A DNA stretch of 64,000 nucleotides from Aradus depressus (Eukaryota > Arthropoda > Insecta > Hemiptera > Aradidae), in the NCBI GenBank assembly GCA_963662175.1, contig OY759216.1:51725087-51789086 (forward strand), written 5' to 3'. Of this stretch, positions 55,795 to 64,000 are shown piece after piece; position 1 is the stretch's first letter, and each line of letters starts with the position of its first letter. The position numbers and the translations under genes were made by a program. The notes under the pieces were generated by a model. That model was not told where the DNA came from and did no database searches. It was given only the letters and a program-made list of their open reading frames with translations.

Positions 55795-56127
55795 TTTTAT
55801 GACTCATGCCCGGGCTTTAACAATGAGGTCATATCGCCTACTACCAGAGCCCTCTTTCGTCACTCTGGTGGACATGAGCCCGACTCTACTGTGGGAGTCC
55901 TAAATTTGGCCTACCCTAAATTTTTATTCATCTAGGTTAGGGGTCTTTAACGAGTACCTGACATCGTACAGGCTCGGGACCATCGCTTAACGTCCCATCC
56001 GAAGGACGGCGTGCTTAAGTTTATTTTACCTCCCAGATAAAATAAACTAAGGGCCTCGGTCGGGCTACGAACCCACGACCTTGAGCTCAGAAGTCAAGCA
56101 CGCATACCACTGAGCTACCGGCGCCCT
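55795..56127 (-). repeat. SINE family A, full-length, 13-bp target duplication
   Basis: TTAGGTTTTATGACTCATGC to GAGCTACCGGCGCCCT. Perfect direct repeat CTATTTTAGCTAT (55782-55794, 56128-56140). Very close to the copy at 20743. Confidence 0.95.
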
Positions 56128-56140
56128 CTATTTTAGCTAT

Positions 56141-58920
56141 GGAAGCATCTGAACCAAAAAGTTTCTTAGCGACAGATCATTTTATTGTTTGTAATATTGA
56201 TATTTTAGTTAAATTCACTACAACGGTAAATATGATCAATAATGTTGAAAAAATCCAATAGAAATGCTCAAACAGCTGACATCACAAATAAAGAAGTGTA
56301 TAGTTGTGTGCGCTGCGCGCCAGAGCTCGCCCATCTTTTCACATTTGCGAAACACATTAGCTTTAGTTTTTCAAGTGCAGATGGTATATTTAGAAAATAT
56401 AAACAAAAGAGTTCATAAATTGAAGTATTTTGATTGTACCCAGCATCTTGACAGCCGCTATGTTATTAGGCAGCTGATTTTCATAGCTTTAGCTTCTATT
56501 ATTTGGTGTTTCTTTTGTGTACTAACTAATTAGTTTGATCTTCCTAGGAAACTCTCAAAATTCATGTTTTGCTCCCATTCCATTAATGTGGATTAAATAT
56601 ATACTTCAATGTAGTTTTCAAATTAAAAATGCTGTTATATATTTCAAATGAGGGGGGGGGGGGATGTAACATTCAATATTACATAAAAACTAAAATAACG
56701 GCTCCGTCAATTCTACGTAAACAAAAGTATCTTTGTTAGGGTCTATGATTTTGGGGGCAAAATTTCTTCTGGGTGCCTTTAGAAATAATACTATTTATGA
56801 GAGGTGAACCATGAATTTCAGACAGTCGTTAATAGTGTAGATGGAGTATAACAGGGGGCCTAATGGGGTGGCAGGAGGAAATAGCTCAGCCCTGTGAAGT
56901 AATAAAAAAAAATGTTTAAATTATTTAAATAAAATGAAATAACATGTTATTCTGTGTTAGTTACAAATATCTGAAGACAATTGGTTTAACAAAATGTGAA
57001 GAACTATGTTCAACTACGTTAGTACACAAATTTCTATAACAAAAACTAATGATTATATAAAGTATAATACAACAATTTTTAATTATAAGATGAATCAGCT
57101 TTAAGAATATTCTGACGCGAAAAATAAATAATTATTACCAATAGAATTCATATTGATTAACATTCATAACTGGTTTGCCGAACTTAGTTTAGGAAGGCAA
57201 TTTGTTTTTGTTTTTTCTTGGTATTTATTTATTTAAAGTCTTAAGTTATAACTATCTATACGTGAACATGTGCACAACCTGCGACTAGGCTGCCATATAT
57301 ATGTTTCCACTTTTTCTCAATGTATTTTTCACATCAGTAGAAAAACATTGAGCGGTGAACCCGCATGGCATCACATCACAGTAGAAAATATCAGTGCCAA
57401 ACTCAGTTGAACCTACTGTGGGGTAAATTTGAATTTAAAAGTTTACCAACTTCCGGATTGGTTTGTAAATAAATGTCAGCGTAGAAATGTTGGTATGGGT
57501 GTGATGCTCAAGTTACGGTACAGTCTCATAGTTAAACTAGTATGGTGCGCATTTTATAAGAATTCAGTAAACATAACCTTTACTCATTAGATGTAAATTT
57601 AATAAATTTTACTGATTAAAATGAAACTATACAGATATAATAATAGCAAATATCCCGTTAAGAATTACATTTTATTAGTTTTTGAAATAATTCTTATATT
57701 TGAACATTTTAAATCTTGTAGAGAATGGATAGTACCATGTTGATCATTAGTTATTTTATTATTTTAATATAATAATTTTTATTTCTCTGAGAAGCTGTCT
57801 TTGAGTTACCACCCTCTCTCACGTCATTCATATCACAAAAAAACATTTTTTTTATACATGTAAAGTGGCGGTCTTCTATTACACTTTGTTTATTTCTATC
57901 TCCTCCATAATCTTTTTGTAGAAAAAATAGAATTTTCATCATAATAAAGTTATGTTACATATTCATCAATGTGCCTACTCTGAAAAAAGAAGGAGTTTTA
58001 TATGTGATTTCCCGGTGCATGCCATCTCTGGGTCCCAACAGACTTACAACCGCCAAATACGTAGAAAGACATCTGATAACGATAAAAGTCATCTTCGTAT
58101 GGTAGATTTTCATGAAAATATAATATAGGTATAACACTAGACTTAAGTGAAACAAACACCATACACTACACCAATAAATGTCCTCAAGAGAAGAAATATT
58201 AGTCGCAACATAGGTTTCAGTACTTATTCAATATTGAACAGAACAAATAATGATTTCAGTATTTTGGAATTCAGTGTTGGGCCATTTTAAGTTACGCAAT
58301 GAATTTTGTAGATTATACAAAGTGAGTAGAAAAAAAAAAAAAATGCCAGAAAAGTCAAATCGCTGAAATTTGTATACGGCGTGAATACACCATCATTCAG
58401 TTTTGTCCTCGGCGCTGCTTCAACGTTTGACCATCTCTAAAAAACTCAATTTAAGAAATAGTAATCGACAAAAAGCTCGAACCTCATACTCACCGATTCA
58501 TTTAATTTTTAGTACATTCTTAGAGGTGCCAGACTCGTGAACAAATCAAAATTTGTTGAGTTTCTTCTAATAATTGATAAAATCAATTGTGCAGTAGAAG
58601 AAAAAAAAATGCCCTGTAAAAATAAATGTTCGACCATTCAATTTAAATATTCTTATAGGAATGTCAGTCAGTACGAGCAATCAGACAACACATCTACCGC
58701 AACATTTTTGAAGGTTCGGATTTTTTATATGGATATTATGTTTACAGTTCAAAATGACCTCTACTTTATTATAGTCCAAAATGAGACATTTCTGATGAAA
58801 TTATAGATTCGTTATAATGTTGTACCTTAGTTGTTATTGTCAGTAGAGAATCAAAGCCCTAAATACTCTGACATTTGAAAAAAAAAAAAATATATTTTTT
58901 TATTCCTAAATTCATATATG
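56141..58920. other. Unassigned 2.8-kb stretch
   Basis: AT-rich, with an 11-12 base G run near 56652. Frames at 56264-56533 and 57751-58155 match no family and lack splice or promoter context. Confidence 0.35.
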
Positions 58921-58926
58921 AATTTG

Positions 58927-58987
58927 AGAGCGCCAGTAGCACAGATGGAGCGTTCTCGTCTCCTGTGGTAAAGGTTGCGGGTTCATA
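58927..58987 (+). repeat. Third tRNA-like SINE head, interrupted
   Basis: GAGCGCCAGTAGCACAGATGG (A-box like) ... GGTTGCGGGTTCA, where the B box is cut by the (TAA)n of the following LINE tail. Possibly a third tRNA-derived family seen only once here. Confidence 0.5.
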
Positions 58988-59567
58988 ATAATAATTATTT
59001 TATTATTTTCCGTTAAACCAATACATCGGTAACAAGACATCATATACATTAAGATTATTATAAATTATATTTATAACTATTTGATTCTAATACACATATG
59101 TTTAGTAATAACAAAACTATTAAAAAAAGTGACATGAAATTAATAAAAACTTAATAGATAAATACTTAAAAGTATGGTCCTTCGGATGGGACGTTAAGCG
59201 ATGGTCCCGAGCCTGTACGATGTCAGGTACTCGTTTAAGACCCCTACCCTAGGTGAATAAAAATTTAGGGTAGGCAAAATTTAGGATTCCCACAGTAGAG
59301 TCGGGCTCATGTCCACCAGAGTGACGAAAGAGCGCTTTGGTAGTAGACAAAAGGGATACTATTAATACATAGATGCATTTATAAAAAAGCAGACATTTTT
59401 CAATCTAATAAAAATTAAGATAACTATTTTTAAAAATCTTCCGGAAGTGTCTTTATCAGAACGATATTTCAGGACGTTCTAACGTCCCTTTATCAGGTCC
59501 CAATGTGCGAGATATAGAAAAGAGAAAGAAAACAAGGTAACAATAACAAATATAAATTAAAAAAATG
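58988..59567 (-). mobile_element. LINE 3' tail with a SINE inserted
   Basis: TAATAATAATTATTTTATTATTTTCCGTTAAACCAATACA then family blocks to CGATATTTCAGGACGTTC at 59461-59478, interrupted by SINE sequence at 59174-59349. Confidence 0.75.
59174..59349 (+). repeat. SINE family A fragment nested in LINE tail
   Basis: GGTCCTTCGGATGGGACGTT to GCGCTTTGGTAGTAGACAAA; 5' truncated at the middle of the body. Confidence 0.8.
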
Positions 59568-59574
59568 TGTTTTT

Positions 59575-59745
59575 CAGATGTCCCTCCAGTCCCGTGCCTG
59601 TGATCTCAGATATTTGTCGAAGACTCCTACCCTAATTATTCCTGGATAGATTTAGGACCCCCACAGAGTTGGGCTCATCTCCAACGAAAGGCTCTGGTGG
59701 TAGGTCATCTCGTAGAATATCCTGGAGTGAGTCACAAAGAAACAT
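59575..59745 (+). repeat. SINE family A, strongly diverged
   Basis: CCTCCAGTCCCGTGCCTGTG, CCTACCCTAATTATTCCTGG, AGAGTTGGGCTCATCTCCAA and GGCTCTGGTGGTAGGTCAT keep the order of the SINE body with many changes. Confidence 0.55.
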
Positions 59746-60161
59746 AAAACATTTGTTTTCTTACATTTCAGTTTTTTGATATATTGTGAAAAATAAAATA
59801 CCTTATTCGTAATTGTCAAGAACAATTAATAATTGTCACACATTCTCATCTACAAATCATAAATGTTAAATTTTAATTGACCTACATAGTATCTCACAGG
59901 ACAGGTTAGATAGGAAGTAAAAATTTATGTAAAGGAATTTGAGTCGAGGGATCAAAAAAAAAAAAAAAGTAAATGAGTAAACGTGATGGTTGGTTGAAGG
60001 AAGGACGGGACCGGTCGGAACTTCCTTGTTAACCTGGTCATATTGTGTAACCGAAACTAACCGGGTCACCGGCTTCACCTTTCTAGAACAACATCCTCAA
60101 CCATTAGCTCACATGTCTGGTCAGCATCCATGAGTAGCATCCTTCCTACATCTCTCATTCC

Positions 60162-60446
60162 ATGTTCCAGTTGCTTTCTCAGCTGCTATCTGAAGAATAC
60201 CGGTATTACAGTAGTGGTTCACATTACGAACACCCCTCCAGAGACATACCAACTAGCAGAGTTAGTGCCAGAGACTTGTCAGATCTTTTTGACATTTCTC
60301 AAACCAGAACTTTGACTTATATTTTAAATACTGCCAAGTTTTTAACTAGATTAGTTACACTAACTTTTCTTGTAGATACCAAATCCACATCGTCGACCAT
60401 TTTTGATAGAAAGCACTTCAAGAATATATCACCAGTTTTACAATAA
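60162..60446 (+). CDS. Unrecognised frame, possible terminal exon
   Basis: A 94-codon frame begins MFQLLSQLLSEEYRYYSSG and continues HYEHPSRDIPTSRVSARDL..., ending SPVLQ and TAA. CTCATTCCATGTTCCAG just inside the start, or GCTTTCTCAG after it, would make good splice acceptors, so it could be the last exon of a gene beginning elsewhere. Composition is less repetitive than surrounding frames. No family is recognised and no poly(A) signal is obvious within 60 bases. Confidence 0.25.
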   Translation: MFQLLSQLLSEEYRYYSSGSHYEHPSRDIPTSRVSARDLSDLFDISQTRTLTYILNTAKFLTRLVTLTFLVDTKSTSSTIFDRKHFKNISPVLQ

Positions 60447-60476
60447 ACCAACACTGTGTCTGACATGCGCGGAGAA

Positions 60477-61212
60477 CACACAATAATTCTTGTAATTCCA
60501 AAATGTTTTGTATATTATTTAATTTTTTGTGGAACGAAACAATATAAATTAAAAAAGTTCATTGTTTGAATTAGCTTTCCACTATATTGACATAGCGCAA
60601 GTATTAGGAAATAGTGCTAATGGGGCAGATAGGATAAATGAAAAGTTCAGTAAACTGAGTTTTAAGTTCCCAAAGGCCAATAAGGAAATTTAATTCAACA
60701 AACTACAAGAGGGATAATTTGGGAAATGTACCCTACAATCTGAGACAAACACTGCATTACCAATATTCAAAAGTTATCATCGAAAACATATATTATTCGA
60801 TAAGAAGCATATATCGTATCATATTCAGTTTTCATGAGAAATGTTGAAATAGAAATTCATCAGCCAAGAAATAAAACTGGGTAAATTGAAATTGTTTGTG
60901 TAATCAAACAATATAAATGTTAAACAGTTTGTTTGTTTTTATTAATTGTCTACTCGATAGATCGTAAAAATGTTGCGGACATAAAGAGAATCGGCCTAGT
61001 AGAATATTAATTGCAGCTGACACGTAGTCCATAGGGACGGAATATTAATTCCTTCTATTTGTGGAATAAACAATTATATTTAATAATTTACACACTTTTG
61101 AAAAGTTTTGAGAAAATATTATCTGTTATAATTCATTTCACTATTGTTTATCTCTACCCTCAGATCCTAGTTCAAGATTTAGATTTAGAAATGAATTTTA
61201 GTCAAATGGTGA
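60477..61212. other. Unassigned stretch before the LINE
   Basis: AT-rich, without recognised gene. Confidence 0.35.
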
Positions 61213-64000
61213 GGAAAGATTATGTTTATATACACTTGCGGGACTATGTCATTCGGGGCGACACCCTGCAGGCGTGGCAAGGGCTACGTCCACGGAGAGA
61301 TAGCCGGAGTACACTTCTTCAGCTGCTACTTCTCACCAAATGAGCCCCTAGACCTCTTTGAGGCGGGACTCTTGGAACTGGTGAGGGAGGCGCGCACGCT
61401 CAAGCCCCTAGTTATAGCAGGCGATTTCAATGTCTGGGCGGTCGAGTGGGGCAGCAGGGGCACCAACCCAAGAGGGAAGGCTCTCTTGGAGGCTTTCGCC
61501 TTATTGGACTTGGTGCTGCTGAATGTGGGAAATGTCCCGACGTTCACGGGGATAGGTACGGGGTCCATCGTGGACCTTACCTTCGTGTCCCCTACCCTGT
61601 ACAAGGGAGGTGGGGGCTGGAGAGTGGGTCAGGGGTACACCGCCAGCGACCATCAGGCGATCCTGTTCGAGGTGTACCCTGTCAAGAGACTCACTCGAAG
61701 AGGAGACAGAGGGTTAGGCTCACCCCACTGGAACGTTAGGGACTTCCAGATGGACACCTTCAATCAGGCACTGGAGCTATGGCCGCCTGAGACTAACAGC
61801 GCCGGCGCAGGGAGTGCCGCCGAGCAGGTAGAGGCCGTCATGCTCTGGCTCTCCCGTGCGTGCGACGTCACCATGCGAGTCAGCAAGGGTTGCATCAGGG
61901 GCCCACCGGCATATTGGTGGAGTGACACCATCGCAGCTCTACGCAATGAATGCCACTCCGTCAGGCGCCAGTACCAAAGGGCAAGGAAAAGGAATGGGGG
62001 TAGTGCGGAAGTGCTCCGGCAAAAGTTCGCCGAGGCCAGGCGAAACCTGCGCAAGGAGATTCAGAAGAGCAAGAGAACCTGCTGGACGGAGCTGTGTGCC
62101 GAGTTGAACGCAGACCCATGGGGTAGGGCTTACAAGATCGTGACCAAGAAGCTCCACAAGAGCCAGCCAAAGATGGAGCCAGGGGAGGTCCAGAACATCG
62201 TGGAATGCCTCTTCCCCTGCAGCGGCGTGGCAACATTAGAGATGGTTGAAGGCGGGCCAAACGACATCCCCCCTGTCACAAGAGAGGAAATTGAAAGAGC
62301 CTGTCGACACGTCGGTGCCAACAAGGCACCCGGGCTGGATAAAATCCCAAACCGAGCCCTGAAAGCAGCAATGAAGGCCAGGCCAATGGTCTTCGCTGAC
62401 GTGTACGATAAGTGTTTGAGAGCGGGGGTTTTCCCTGGTCGATGGAAAAGGCAACGTCTTGTCCTGATCCCGAAGCCGGGAAAGCCCCCAGGTGATCCTT
62501 CGGCATACAGACCCCTCTGCCTCCTTGATACAGCGGGGAAGGTGCTGGAAGGCATCATCCACGAGAGGTTGCGCGAGCATGTGGAGGCTGGCCTAACCGA
62601 CAATCAGTATGGGTTTCGACCAGGGAGGTCAACAACAGATGCAGTGGAAGAGGTGAAGAATCTGGTGTGTGCAGCAATAACCGGGACGCTAAGGAACCGG
62701 AAGCACTGCCTTATGGTCACGTTGGACATCAGCAATGCGTTCAACTCGGCTCGGTGGGACAAGATCTGGGAGAACCTCTTACGGGACTTCAAGATCCCCA
62801 GGTATCTGATGAAGATCATCAGGAACTACCTAAGCGAGAGGATGCTGTTCGCGGACACCACTGACGGAACCAGGGAATTCAAGGTCACTACAGGAGTTCC
62901 ACAAGGGTCAGTCCTTGGCCCCACACTGTGGAACATCCTGTACAATGGCTTGCTGAGCCTGCCAATGCCAGAAGACCTTACCTTGGTGGCGTATGCTGAC
63001 GATGTAGGGATCGTCATAGTGGCTGATGATCTGGAAAACCTGGAACGCAAATTCCAGGCTGCCATGGAGCGGATACACCATTGGATGAGCTCTGTGGGCC
63101 TTTCCCTGGCCATCCACAAGACGGATGCAGTACTCTTCACCGGGAGGAAGGCCAGAACCAACATGTCACCGACCTTCCAGGGTTATACTATCGAGACCCA
63201 ACCGGCAATCAGGTACCTGGGGGTAATGCTGGATCAGAGGCTCACTTTTAGGGAGCACCTCAAATACGTGGGAGCGAAGGCCGCCAGGACATCGGCGGCG
63301 ATTTCGAGAATTCTGCCCAACGTCGGTGGCCCTAGGCAGAGCAGGAGAAGACTGCTGGCAGGAGTCAGCACATCCATCCTTCTGCACGGGGCCCCGACAT
63401 GGGCAGATGCAACGAGGATTCCCTCATACCTGAGGCTGATCGCCCCCGCTCACAGGCGAAGCGCACTGAGAGTCGCATGCGCCTACCGAACAGTTTCTGG
63501 CGACGCTGCCTATGTAATTGCTGGGCTGCCCCCCATTGACCTCTTGGCACGGGAACGTACGCGACACTTCAAAAGGAAACAAGACCCGGTTCAGGTGGAA
63601 GAGGTGGTGCAGCGCTTCGACCACAGGGGAAACCGGGTCTTCTATCAGGACGCGGGGGCCAGCCCTGGTCCAGCAGAGCCAGAGAGGGCCAGGACAATTA
63701 GGGAGTGGCAGGAAGAATGGGACAAGTCCACAAAGGGACGGTGGACCCATCGGCTCATCCCTCGAGTCGAGCCTTGGCTCACCAGAAAGCATGGGGAGGT
63801 GAATTACCACCTCACCCAGGTACTCACGGGACACGGTGGGTTCCGGGGGTACCTCCACAAAATCGGAGCAGCAACAACACCAGACTGCCCCGCGTGCCTT
63901 GGTGAGACGGAGTCGGCGGAGCATGTCCTCCTCAAATGCCCCAGATTTGAGGAGGGAAGGAAAAATCTGGAGTGCAGAATGGGCGCCCCGCTGACTGCTA
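61213..64000 (+). CDS. R1-clade LINE ORF2 (endonuclease part, RT, CCHC), partial
   Basis: One frame is open from 61213 to the window edge (929 codons, no stop or frameshift). The element starts about 61250; upstream residues are host sequence. In order: C-terminal half of the apurinic-like endonuclease (SCYFSPNEP; GDFN at 61420; TFTGIGTGSIVDLTFVS; SDH at 61645), a basic linker, the RT (NKAPGLDKIPN; YRPLCLLDTAGKVLE; NQYGFRPGRSTTDA; TLDISNAFNS; GVPQGSVLGPTLW; YADD at 62992), the thumb and connecting region (RYLGVMLD), and a C-terminal C-x2-C-x8-H-x4-C finger (63886-63939). This layout is that of R1/LOA-clade LINEs, which copy RNA into nicked chromosomal DNA. The endonuclease N terminus is missing, so this copy is 5'-truncated yet otherwise undamaged, indicating recent insertion. 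GC content is far above its surroundings. Confidence 0.9.
61250..64000 (+). mobile_element. 5'-truncated R1-clade non-LTR retrotransposon
   Basis: The boundary is seen as a sudden rise in GC near GGACTATGTCATTCGGGGCG. The 3' end and any target duplication lie past the window, so the insertion site cannot be characterised. Confidence 0.85.

Noticed and set aside
60034..60085. Minus-strand collagen-like micro-exon (KGEAGDP between TTGTTCTAG and GTTAGT)
   Set aside because: Only two Gly-X-Y triplets in 21 bases, and the donor is weak; it is too short to separate from chance even though a collagen exon exists at 8380 on the same strand.

Overview
The window is insect nuclear DNA, AT-rich and dominated by transposable elements. 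Evidence for an arthropod host: R1-clade non-LTR retrotransposon coding sequence, abundant tRNA-headed SINEs, a SINE tail resembling the insect telomere repeat (TTAGG), short TATA+initiator promoters, and genes whose first intron splits a signal peptide after only a few codons, as is usual in insect cuticle genes. Nothing is bacterial. The exact order of insect is not decidable from the sequence; the long repeat-filled introns would suit a large hemipteran-like genome (inference).

Host genes. Two plus-strand genes, not visible as single open frames, can be assembled from splice sites. Gene 1 (19317-27462, 3 coding exons, 105 aa) and gene 2 (40121-47811, 3 coding exons, 93 aa) both encode a signal peptide followed by a short histidine-rich protein. 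They share intron phases (0, then 2), intron positions, and a TATA box about 52-75 bp before the ATG, so they look like a dispersed tandem pair of secreted, possibly cuticular or metal-binding, proteins. One collagen (type IV-like) exon lies on the minus strand at 8380-8479, with good splice sites and no recognisable neighbouring exon.

Layout. 0-3.4 kb: LINE remnants and a SINE. 3.5-6.2 kb: about 38 copies of a 71-bp minisatellite with higher-order structure. 7-12 kb: a 0.4-kb direct duplication, the collagen exon, a ~460-bp tandem repeat apparently grown out of SINE sequence, and an R1-like 3' fragment. 12.2-14.5 kb: a hAT-like element next to a compact LTR element with identical 80-bp LTRs and essentially only an integrase frame. 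15-19 kb: MITE and SINEs. 19.3-27.5 kb: gene 1, whose 7.3-kb first intron holds a 0.5-kb hairpin, SINEs and a Helitron relic. 27.5-32.6 kb: a LINE tail with a nested MITE, a TTAA-flanked piggyBac-type element and two hAT elements with perfect 8-bp target duplications. 34-40 kb: SINEs and a third hAT MITE. 40-48 kb: gene 2, with a LINE tail and a large inverted repeat in its second intron. 49-60 kb: SINEs, inverted repeats, a hAT remnant and LINE tails. 61.2-64 kb: an open R1-clade LINE frame running off the window end.

Cross-cutting signals. Two tRNA-derived SINE families are present, several copies with perfect target duplications. Many unrelated inverted repeats and LINE tails carry the hammerhead-ribozyme core pattern CTGANGA - short hairpin - GAAA. 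These ribozyme-like cores, the histidine-rich gene pair and the integrase-only LTR element are the most interesting items.
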